64,000 nt of DNA from Oncomelania hupensis (Eukaryota; Mollusca; Gastropoda; Littorinimorpha; Pomatiopsidae). The stretch covers positions 24,582,194-24,646,193 of the forward strand of contig CM072515.1 in the NCBI GenBank assembly GCA_036898135.1, in the 5' to 3' direction. The position numbers were made by a program, and so were the translations under genes. Numbering within the stretch: the stretch's first letter is position 1; each line of letters starts with the position of its first letter. Under the pieces are notes generated by a model, which searched no databases, was not told where the DNA came from, and saw only the letters and a program-made list of their open reading frames with translations. Below, piece after piece: positions 12,506 through 25,206 of the stretch.

Positions 12506-15500
12506 AATTCTCTCAAACTGTGATTACATCTCACCAACCACCATCTTACAAACGACTGGTGATCACGTTCATGACCAGACCAAGTAGCCCTTGTACCTCC
12601 ATGATGCCGACATTTCTCCCAAAATAAATACTAGTTTAAATTAAAAATACAACATGTTCTCACTTGTGCTCCATTTTAAATATTTAGATTATGGTAAAGT
12701 ATTGGTGAGTGCCTTACCTGGGTTTAGCGCTAAGTGGAAGAAGTGGTATAAAGGTATCTGGTGAACGAAATGTCCGTGCAGGGCTGTAACGTCACATACA
12801 CATAACATGCAAGCTGTGTCAAGGTCAATACTTAAACAGCACTCAGTGAACGTGAATTATTATCCTATCCTGTCCCGTAACCCGGAGGTCGTAGGGGCAC
12901 CACAGATGATCGTTTAACCAGCATATTCCATCTTTCTCTGTCCTCAGCAGCCCTGATGGCTTCGCTCAGTGTCAAACCAGTCCATTCTCGAATGTTGTCC
13001 TCCCACCTCTTTTTCGGTCTCCCTCTTCTTCTACCTCCTTGCACTGTGCCTTGCAGAATAGTCTTTGCAAGGCCTGATGATCTGTGACGTGGCCATACCA
13101 TCGGAGTTTCCGTTTCTTTACCACTGTGAGCAGGTCATCGTGTTGTCCAATGGCTTGTGTGATGATCTGTCGGACTTCGTCGTTTGGTGATGTGTTGGGT
13201 ATACGAAATGCCCAGAAGTCTTCTGTAGCACCTCATCTCCATGCTTTGTATTCTTCGTTGGAGATCTGCTGTGAGGGTCCATGCTTCGCAAGTATATAGG
13301 AAGATTGAGATGACAAGGGAGCGCAGCAGTCTTACTTTGGAATGTAGACTGATGGTCCTGTCTTTCCAAATGGGCTTCAATCTTGTCAGGGCAGCAGTTG
13401 TTTGTGCGATCCTGGAGAGGACTTCCTGTCGGGACCCATTGTCTGAAACAATGGCTCCTAAATATTTGAAGCTATGCACTGTGTTGAGGGATTGGCCTTG
13501 GACTTTGATGTCCGTGTTGATGCCATTGGTGTTGTTGGTCATCAATTTGGTCTTCTCTGCACTTATTTCCATTCCATAGGCTCTGGAGGTGGTGTCAAGA
13601 CTCTGTACCAGCTGTTCAAGTTCTTGTTCCTCTCCAGCCAATCCATCAATGTCATCCGCAAAACGAAGATTGGAGATTGCTCTACCCCCTATGCTGACTG
13701 TGCCTTCATGATCTGCAAGAGCATCTGACATGATGCGCTCTAGGAAGATGTTGAAGAGTGTTGGAGAGAGTAGGCATCCTTGACGCACACCGATTGTTGT
13801 TCTAAACCAGTTCCCGATGGCGCTGTTGTGGAGGACTGCACTGGTAGCCTTGTCATACAGGCTTTTGATGACTTCAATAATTTTAGGGCTGATGTTGTAC
13901 ACTTTCATTGTTGCCCATAGAGCTGCATGCCAGACTCGGTCAAACGCTTTATTGAAGTCTATGAACACATGATATAGATGTTGTTGGTGCTGTAGGTATT
14001 TCTCACAGATTATTCTGAGGTTGAAAATCTGCTCAGTGGTACTTCGCCCTGCCCTGAATCCTGCTTGTTCTTCAGCTATGATTTGTTCAGCTTGGGGTTT
14101 CAACCTGTTGAGTATTATTTTTAGGAGGACCTTGCTGGGATGGCTGATGAGGCTGATGGTGCGGTAATTTTCACACTCCTGAAGGTTACCTTTTTTGGGA
14201 AGAGTGATGACAAGCGACTGGGTCCATGGTATAGGCCACTCCCCACTCTGCCAGATCTTGTTACAGATAATGGTGAGGGCATCAATCATCGCTTCTCCTC
14301 CTGCTTGTAGCAGTTCCGCGGGAATGTTATCCACTCCCGCTGACTTCCCTTTCTTCAGCGATTGCACTGCTGCCTCAACTTCTTCCCGGATAATTGGGAG
14401 GATTTCTTCTTCTTCTCTGTTCTCGGGACATGCTAGAACAGATGGGTCTCCATTTGGTGTATGGTTGTAAAGGTCAGAGCAGTACTCTGTCCATCTGTCC
14501 AAGACTTCTTGTTCTTCTGTAAGGCATGTACCAGCCTTGCTTTGGATCGTGGAGACTTTGGGCTGTTTGACACTTGTCAGCCGCTTCACAGTCTGGTAGG
14601 CCTTCTTGCTGTTGTTCTTGTTCAGACTGTTCTCTATTTCCTGGGATTGATCTTCTATCCAGTTCTCCTTTGCTGTGCGCATGCCTTTTCGGATGTCATT
14701 GTTGATTTTTCGGTAAATTTTTCGGAAAAATCAACAATGAATTATTATCTTACACATTTAAGTCCGTGAAAACAACGGCAATGGTCATCAATATGAACAT
14801 CAATGTCAATATCAATGACAATATTACTATTAATTACTATCAATAGGAACATCAATATAAATCAACACAAGATTAAGTGAATAAGGTCGGTGAATAACAT
14901 CACGTCAGCCTGACTAAAAACGTACTGAGTGCTGAGGTAAGCGTCAACAAAATATTAACTCAATTCAGCTGAATTTGTAATTTGCACTTTATAACTGATT
15001 TTAACTGTTATATTTGCTCCTTGTTAGTAAAATATACGTGCGCGCGCACACTCACACCTAAAATGACCTTGACCTTCAAGATCAACGCAAATACGGAACA
15101 AATGTGAAAGATCAATCTACTATCTCTAAACACACCAAGTTTGGACTTAATATCTCCCATAGTTTAAGGTCAAGGTCACTTCAAATTACCTATACAAACC
15201 AAACCGACTTTGGACAGCTTCAGTGACCTTGACCTCGGAGTGAGTTGACCAAATTTACAAAGTATGGGTGTCTCTTTGATTTCTATCATGCTTCAAAGAA
15301 TCATAAGTTCAATAATAATCTTACATAAAAAGTGAAATTTTGTTAAAAGTTTTCATTTTTTTGACTAACATTTGATGACCTCGTGACCCTGATCTTGAAG
15401 TGAAGTCATTCATTCACTGATCATTTAGGAGGTCTCATGGGTATATACCATCTTACCAAGTTTGGTTGTGATAGTTGAAATAGGTTCTGAGAACGTAGGC

Positions 15501-18500
15501 ACTTTAAAGATTTTGCTTAGACAGATGGCGTACGGCGACGAGAGCCCCGTTTCCACTGCTTTCAAGATTTTGCTTGTTTAGTCAGTAGTAAAACTTAGAA
15601 GGTTACTGGTAGTCTATAGCAGACGATTAAGGTATAACTGATGGTTACACACACTGCGAACTTGACGCGAGCCGTGTAGTGACATCATCACAGCCTACGA
15701 TGGTGTTTTGAATTTTCCAGCGACTTAGATTCTTCATCCAATAGAACACAGGTAGAGTGGATAGAACCAGTTCTGGCCGATTCAGGCAAAGCCAGGTAGA
15801 GAGTCAGTCTAGTTTGAAAAGCTGAGGAGTACACAGTACTGGCCGATTCAGGCAAAGCCAGGTAGAGAGTCAGTCTAGTTTGAAAAGCTGAGGAGTACAC
15901 AGTACTCTCTGACAGAATCTCTCCTAAGAAGATTAGACAGCAGTACTTGTTGAATATTCGAATTCAATCAAGTAGCCACAGCCTGACATTGTCAAACAGT
16001 AAATGAACATACTTCTGTTTCATCGTGATGTATTTATATTATTGTTGAATTATGTTTGTGAAATTTGCTATGCATAGAATTAATTGTTAGTCCGATGTTG
16101 CGTGACCACGTGGAAGAATCCGACCACGAGGCAAGCATGACCGGCCGACGCCATGTTGTATTATGTACGGAACCACTGTTGTTTAACCTATTTGTATGCA
16201 TGCAGACCAGTGACTGTACCAGAGAATGTTTATAATATTAATTCTTTCTTTATGTGTATAGTTAGCCACGATTTATATTTGTATATGTATAGGAAATTAG
16301 AGTGGAGATTCCAGTGGACCACGGACTTAGCAGAATGTTCGTCGCTTATGTATAGAGATGTGGAGCTATCACTGAGGGCTACTTTGGCCTTCAGTGAGAC
16401 GCTCTTGCACAGACCTATTATTCAGGGTTGTGCAGAATTTCGTCTCATATGTTACAGACGAGCAGGCGGTATATCGTGAGCCCAACTCAGCAAAGGACAG
16501 AACCTAATCGACGCTTAGAGTTGGCTGCCGAGGCATCTACAGCATTGTGCGCAGATAGCCCACCCGTCGAACACAAGCCACGACAACACAGATTGTCCCG
16601 GAAGCGACCTCAACGCAGCGCTTCAACAACGAAGTTAAGTGCATCTTCGCTAAGTGCACTAAAACTCTGTATAAACAGGACCACAGTAGTCCACACTTCA
16701 AGACTTCTGACCATTAGGGCAGAAAGTACCCAATGCCCTATGATGAAAAAGTAGCTGCCTAGATTATCAGCGAGCGAACCATTCGCACTGACAATTGAAC
16801 TTTTAAGTTAGTTTCGTACTTCGAAGATCGTGTATAGAGTAGAAGAAATAAATGTGTGATTTTTACTGATATCAAGTGGCTGGACTACATATGATTCATA
16901 GCCGTGTGAAAGCTAGTGTGACAGTGATCTTTTACCATTTTTCTATCTATCTCTGTGCCCCAGCCTTAACACAGACCAAGCTAAACAAATAAATGTATTA
17001 AGTGAAGTCAAAGTGAGTTTACTAGCGATCCCCACCGACTAAGACGAGGAGGTAATAGCAGTCCATTGTGCAGAGCCCAGCAACAATAAAACCCCCGTCA
17101 CAGGACAGACAGAGGGACGGACGAAATTTTTTTTCGATATTATTTTTAAACGATTTTGGACTCATCTCGCACGGATTAGCAAACCTCTGGAAATTAATTT
17201 TTTGGGGGTGAGTATTGCTACGAATGTGAGTGAATAAAAACGTACCCGTATCTAGTAGCAGGGCGGGTGGATCCGAGTTTATGAAAGCTGGGTGAGTATT
17301 CGGGTACCTGGTAGCTTTTGTCACCTGGGGCAGATTCTCCAATGCCATTGCGCTTGTCTACCAAGTGTTCTGTCAAAACACAAGCAAACACACAATGAAG
17401 CCGAAGAAGCCTTATGAACAAGTCGTTGGAATAGCCCTCATCCGCTCTAGTTGTAAATCGTGCACTGATTGTCATTTCACCCTTGTTAACTATAATCACC
17501 TTTACTTTCTGTACAAATTACCTTTAATAGGTCATACCGCGTAGCTGCTAATTTAAATCCTATTCTCCCTTCAAAAAGATAGTTAGGCCTCGAAGGCTCC
17601 CCCGAGAGTATAAACCGAGGCCTGGTCTCGGTACGCATGCATTTTGTCACACGGACTTAAAAGATCCTGACGCTCATGTCCTAGACGAGTGAGTGGCAGC
17701 TACACAAAAACACCCAGCAAGAACTAGGTCCTTTCTCCCCCCCCCCCCTCCCCCCCATTCACAGTCGTCCAGGATTGTGCCCAGGGCAGTTTGCGTTAGG
17801 TCTTGTATCGGCCAACACCTTGAGCTCGAAAAGCGCTATAAAAAAAAAAGATAAATAAATCAATCAATCAAATATGATGAGCAGTGGTCATTACTTTCAT
17901 ATCGGCACATAATGGATTGGTTCATTTTACCGTCAACACTTTTGGTAGTTATGAGAGTGCAAGACTGCTGAGGCAATGATTCCGTGTGGTGTTGTTGAGC
18001 ACTGTCACTCACATTAAGGTTCACTGCGCGTTGTGTTGGGTACAAGTACAAGTAGTCTCTACTGGCGGAGAAGCAAAGGCAAAGCCTCGGCGGGTCTCAG
18101 CTATGCAGAGTGTCCGCAAAAAAAGAGATTTATTAAAGATTCCATAATTATGTTCTTATACTGCGCGACGAATCAGCTCAAAGAGTTGCTCAAAATGCTG
18201 ACCAAAATCAGGCGCCAACTTGCTACATTCACCGCACTGCTAACACTATGGATTACTTTCATGTAATCCATTACCTCCCATTGTTTACCTCAGTAGTGAC
18301 GGAAGGAGACCACAACACACAAAAACATTTGTGTAAAATACGGCTATTAAGTTATCTCGCCTAAAGTAATTGAACTGGAGTTTAATGACAGCCCCTTGGA
18401 CATAATCCTTTTTAGATGATGATGAGGATGATGAGGAGAAGGAGGAGGAGGAGGAGGTCCATTTAAAACGCGCAGCACATGTTTCCATCCTTTGTCGAAT

Positions 18501-21500
18501 GTTCAGTGCTCTTACTAGACGCTATCCTCCAGAAAGTTCGAGAATAATAGGAAAGTTTCATCTCCCTCTTATCTGCTATTAGTGTGGTCCTGATTCGGCT
18601 CTTGGCAGTCCGCTGGACCCTATAAGCACTGAGTTTCTATCTATCTAAATGCGTATAAAATGCATCAACTGATGAATTCAAAATCTAAAACTAGGTCGTC
18701 TTATTGTAATGATCTTTTCTCTGTTTAAATAGAACTAGCATTTCATCAAGATCATTAAACTGAAGTAGAATTTGTCTCAAGATTGATTTCTTCCTGGATA
18801 TAACCATTTCTTCTTGGTTATAACCAGAGGTTTTTTTCTCGAATTTAAAAGTGCAATATGCTGACTCTTTACTTTACATTTTGTCTGATTTACGTGTTAT
18901 TTCTCTTATTGTGTTGTATTGGTATGATGTTAAATTGGTATTGTTCTGTGCATTTATTTTTGGGCCACATTTATTTTTGTGATTGTAAATTCCTTAGTGT
19001 TTGTCAGTCCAGTTGCCTATCCTATCCTATCCTGTCCCATAACCCGAAGGTCGTAGGGGCACCACAGATGATCGCTTAACCAGCATACTCCATCTTTCTC
19101 TGTCCTCAGCAGCCCTCATGGCTTCGCTCAGTGTCAAACCAGTCCATTCTCGAATGTTGTCCTCCCACCTCTTTTTCGGTCTCCCCCTTCTTCTACCTCC
19201 TTGCACTGTGCCTTGCAGAATGGTCTTTGCAAGGCCTGATGATCTGGAGACGTGGCCATACCATCGGAGTTTCCGTTTCTTCACCACTGTGAGCAGGTCA
19301 TCGTGTTGTCCAATGGCTTGTGTGATGGTCTGTCGGACTTCAACGTTGGTGATGTGTTGGGTATAGGAAATGCACAGAAGTCTTCTGTAGCACCTCATCT
19401 CCATGCTTTGTATTCTTCGTTGGAGATCTGCTGTGAGGGTCCATGCTTCGCAAGCATATAGGAAGATGGAGATGACCAGAGAGCGCAGCAGTCTTACTTT
19501 GGAATGTAGACTGATGGTTCTGTCTTTCCAAATGGGCTTCAACCTTGTCAGGGCAGCAGTTGTTTGTGCGATCCTGGAGAGGACTTCCTGTCGAGACCCA
19601 TTGTCTGACACAATGGCTCCTAAATATTTGAAGCTGTGCACTGTGTTGAGGGATTGGCCTTGTACTTTGATGTCCGTGTTGATGCCATTGGTGTTGTTGG
19701 TCATCATTTTGGTCTTCTCTGCACTTATTTCCATTCCATAAGCTCTGGAGGCTCAGTCCAGTTGCAGTTGCTGAATATATTGTAAATGTAGCTGTAGTGT
19801 TATATAATGCCGTTCATGGTACGAATGCTATGTGTACCCCAATCCCCCCCCCCCCCCCTCTCATCAAACTCCCCTTTTTTGGGTATACAGCCCCCAGGGC
19901 TATGAGCCTCTTGTCATTTTGTATATTTAAATTATGTTATGCGAAATAAAAGGTCAAAGTTCCAAAGTTCAAAGTCCAAAGATCTATCTATACATGCTAT
20001 TGGTTGGTTTAGATTTGTGGATTCGCGTTATCTGACGACTTACCAGGTCTTCCTTTGCCATACAACATGGTGTGAGTGATCTCCTCCTCTGAAGTGGCCG
20101 TGGCTTTGTGTTCCCCGTTAAACTTACACCGCAGTTGCGTGCTCAGTCCTGGATCTAGCAGCCACTCTCTGTTTGATCGCTGGTAGGTCCCTGAAAACAG
20201 CACAACCACTGACTGTACACTGGAACAAAAGGTAAAGGTCAAAACATAACCTTGCGGTCGTTGGGGGGGGGTGGGGGGGGAGGAGAGGCCATTCTCTTGG
20301 AAACTGTTCTCTCTGGGCCAGCTTCATGAAGGTCATGCCCCATCTCCACTCCCTCGCTGCCTTACCTCTCCCGGGTTCTAAACAATCAGGTGCCCATTCA
20401 GAGCTGAGTTGACCGGGGTGGTGTTGTGCGCTTGCTTCGCCCTGTGGGTTTCGTGTTGGTGGTCGCCCTCCAAGTATGGTCACACATCCAAGTACTAACC
20501 GAGCTTTGACGTAGCTTTGACGTAGCTTTGACGTAGCTTTAACCAAACATTCATTTCTAGCGAGTGCTCAAAACGCTATGCTATATTGCTCCAACCCCAA
20601 CTGAAGAAAAAACAGGTTGTGCTAAAAGGCCGAACAGTACAACTTTTAAGAACTGACAATTGAACAGACCCACTGGAAAATTCAGCGGATGTAATGCACG
20701 TATCTAATGTATAAAAGTCTTGTAAAATACAGATTAAGTTTTCTAAAAATAGATGTCCACTGGATTCCTGGGCAGGTGTTTGTGCATGTGAGTAAACAGT
20801 CCAATTTATAAAATGGTAAAATACTTGAGGTGGTACTAGAATAAGATTCCACCCGTTGCCAAGTGTGGCGCTATTGGACCTCACTTTTATTTCCTCCACG
20901 ATTTTAACATTTTACAACAAGACTCCATTTTACTTTGTGAATGCATAAAACTGATAAAATTTAACTTAAACTGTGAGAAACTTGCACAAATAACAGCATT
21001 ACTCAAAACAGAAAGAACTGGTTATAAATATTCCAGCCATGCATGCGTGTAATGCAACAGAGTGGAAATATAATTATGTCAGGTGTATGAATGATATTCC
21101 ACAATCACCCATCTTCATTATTCATCATGAAGACTCGGGTATTCTCTGTACATAACACATGCTTTATCCAATCACGCCACCAGCAAAGCAATCAAAAAAT
21201 AATCACACCAAAGTTGCATGCACTATATTATGTCACTAATATCAAAGCTTGTGTGCAATGCATTTCAGAGAAAGTTACATCAAAGAACATAAGCCTGGTT
21301 ACTAATAATTTGGGTTGTGCATGCATTAACCAATATTGCCTTTGAATGCAGAGAGAATCAATGGGGAGCCTTACGGATTCCTTTCTGCTGCTTGCTGTGA
21401 TCGCCACTCTCCAAAGACTGGGGAACCGCATTGCTTGGCTCTAAAAGAACAAAGCCTATTGCTCTTTACCTCGCCTTAACTTTAACATTAAACTCAATAT

Positions 21501-24500
21501 AAGAGAAATCTCTGATTACACAGATCCTCCAATCTTTTGAAAAAAGGGGGTAACATAAAAATAAAAATAAATAAAGAGTCTGTAAAATTATTGCATTGCC
21601 AAACCGGTTAACAATACTAATTGCGAGCGGCTTCACAGTGTCTGTCTGGAGACTACAACACGATGAAAGACCATTTATACCAATGTACAAACTAATCCTA
21701 ATCTTGTCTTGCGTTTCATTTTGAGAATTGTGAGTCCATGCAGGTATGTTTGTGTTTTACCTCCCGAACGTAATTACAACAGCAATTACAAAAATGCAAT
21801 CCAATTTATCAGCGAGCTAATATAATACATGTAAAGGAAGGTAATTATGAAAGTCCAGCAAAACAAAAATACTGATAATAATAATCTCACCACAGTTTAA
21901 AATTTGAATGCAACAAAGCTTCACGTAAAGAGTACAACAACTTTCACTTCAAAGGATAACACGTACCGTACTTGAATAACATTTTCCAAAAGATTGAAAC
22001 AACACTTTTATACGACATTCCACACCTCAGTAACATTAAAATTTGAACAACAGTGAGCAAAACTTAACACTGACGTCAAGAACACAGCCATACAGCGTAG
22101 CTGAGACTAGGAGAAGAAAGCCTCGTCTAGTCTCAGACAGCCTGTAGGGAACACAGAAAACTGAACAAATAAATAGCGTTGCCTTGAGGCCATTCATAAG
22201 GCGGCTTGCACTTGTATTTCTTGTCTGACGGATGCAGATCGTCAATATAGTGTTTGGGCATCCTCAGCAAAGATCCATGCCCAGTACTAAAGGTATGTGG
22301 ATGTTTGAAATGCAGAGGGTAATTGGGGTAGTTGGCGTTGCTGTTCCCCTCTGTGTTACTCCAACAGACTACGGATGCTGAAGATGAAATGCCACAGTGA
22401 CTAGCTAAAATGCACACTGCCTTCTCCTCCTCATCTTAATCATCATCGTAATCACCATCTTCGTCGTTATCATCATCAGCAGCAGCAACAACAAAACATT
22501 ATTGAGCCAGCCAACCATCGTCATCTTCGAACTTCATCATCATCATCATTAGCAGCAGCAGCAGCAATAGCATCACTCCACCACCTCCACACAGTCAGTT
22601 TTAATCATCACATCTACAATTTTTCCCTTACAGAAACATTGTGCTATACAAATAAAATAAATTTCAAATAATAGGGAAATAAAAATAGGGTAAATAGATT
22701 GTGCGCGCCCTGATTAAAGGCACAAAATGAAGTCTTTGTGGTGATAGTTTTAAGGGAAAGTCATTGGTTTTTACCTTTGTTAAATAATTACACTAAAGAA
22801 GAAGAAGAAGAAGAAGAAGAAGGACAACACAATGATGACACGATACTGACAAGGGAAGGGGCGCATACTACGCCAGTTGTTCTCCCAGATTTCAGCAGCT
22901 GGGTACTCTGGATTCTTAGGGTCAGGGATGTATCGCAATCTTGAAGACCAGTCAGGACCAGAACTGAAGTAGAAAAAAAAATTATATTAATAATGTATAC
23001 TAGCTGTGGCCTCATAACAGCTACAAGTATCTTGAATAGCTTCCAAATAAGCCGAGTGTATGTTAAATTTATCAAATATAACCGAAACATGACAGTGAAC
23101 AATTCTTTTTTAAAAGCTGTAGCTAGAAGGTGATGAAGGATTGTCAAAAATTTTATCTGAGCTCTGCTTTGGCTCCAAGCACTATGTGTTAACAACAGTA
23201 ACAAACACAATAATGCTATCAGTAAGATGACGGTGTATCATATCCAAAAATTATGTTGATATTGATCACATGTATAGCCCCTTCAGTCCATGCTGTATTA
23301 GCAGAAAGGATTATAAACACGTCTCTATGTCAATATGAACATCTTTTTTTTTTCACAGACAATGCAAACTAACATTAATTTTCCTACTGTTTAGTATTTT
23401 GATGGTCTTACTCAATTACTGTCTATGCTTTATTTAATAACAGCAAGAGCTCTTCAATATGAATACAAATCAGAGGTAGCTTACCTGAACAATACAGTGA
23501 TCAGCAATGGAGAGAATTTAAATGATTGCATACCTATATTTATACCATGGCAAACAGAGAAAGCTGACCAAACACTGACTACAAGGCAAATAGACTAGTT
23601 TATTGGAGGGCTATGTATGGGTAAACTATGAGTAAACATAGTCCTACAAGGTACAAACTTCATGCTGTGTGAAGAAGGTGATACAAAAAAGTCACTCCAT
23701 GCCATGCTAGATTATGTATAGATGGGACTTGTACTATGCTACAAAACATCACAAAATAATGTAGTACTAAAATAACTAGCATAAGATGGTACAACAAAAC
23801 ATTAGTGTAAAGTTACATGCATAAATGTCTTCTATATGTAACCAAGTAATGAAGGCTCAGGAAAATATAGCAAACTACTATAAATTATAAAATGGAAAGA
23901 AATATCTATAGTGCACGTACCAGAGTGCAGATCTGCTTTAGGCACAGATGTCCTTGAATTCATACACAACCTTGCACCTTAGCTGCCCGAATCTTTGAAT
24001 CTTACAATATGCACCCACACCCCTTCTCCCCCTTCACACACACACAAAAATAAACAACACACAGTTCTCTCAGCCACACACACACACACACACTCAACTT
24101 GCTCACAAAACAAGGACATCTTTGTTCACATGTATATATAGATACACTCTTTCGTGAACTTTAGAAATTTCGTTTATCAAAACTCACTCGGTAAGTTGGG
24201 GTTCAATGTACTGGTTATGAGGGACCCAGTCGATGTAGGTCCCATAGTTGTGTGGTATATATTTCCGACCACGCGGCTTGTAGATCGGCCGACTGTGTGT
24301 ATTCTGAAGCTCAGGAAAATGTCGCCTCTCACGCTCTACATGCAGGGGATGGATAGGAAAATAATAAATAAGCTGAGAGACAGATAGTCTAATATGACAT
24401 TGTTCTGACATCATCACTTACCACAAGCCCAGTCCTGCGTGTATGACAAAATATAAAGTGTGATATATCATAATAATTTTTTAAAATATTAAACTTGTTC

Positions 24501-25167
24501 ATTTGGAACCAGAATTGTATTAAAATAATACTTTTTAAAATTAAAACAGGGCAATAATTATTGATAATTTCACTGCCTAAATGGCCAAGCTGTTAGCTGA
24601 AACAGTCCATTACTCTCAGCTAAACTATCCGGATGTATAATATTAAGGATAAATTTGAACTAAAAATCAAGTTGGATTAGCTAAAAAAAAAAAATGCGTG
24701 GATAGACAAAAAGAAAATAAAATGAAAGGAATTTATTTTTGTTTTTTGTTTATCTACATCAGTAATTATGTTTTATACTGATGCCAAAGTGAATCTGAAA
24801 ATCTAAGTGTATATGTTTCAATAATCAAAAGCAAAGTATAGCAGATCTCCAAGCATATTAAAAGTAGAACATGCATACATAATTTGAAAAAAAAATGAAA
24901 AAAAAAGAAAAACACAAAAGAAAACAAGCATACTGATCAATATAGAAAAACCACCAAAGAAAACAAGCATCTTGTTCAGTAAATAATAAACTTGTTCACT
25001 ATACTAAACAACAAAAGCTTCACAAATATAATATTGTATATACATCATGTGAGAAATTTATGAAAATCATTATTATATACAATCCTAGCAATTCAACTCA
25101 AATTAGCATGCAAATAATTATCTCCGTACTTACCGTTGCAATCTTCTAAACGCCTCAATATACACAT

Positions 25168-25206
<39 letters not shown>

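Noticed and set aside
16428..16754. 108-codon frame in the 1.4-kb repeat
   Set aside because: Not preserved in the inverted copy at 35-36.5 kb, so not under coding constraint.
17860..18051. possible extra exon of gene A (VNLNVSDSAQQHHTESLPQQ frame)
   Set aside because: It has a usable acceptor and donor, but exons 6 and 7 already join in phase without it, and the flanks are repeats.
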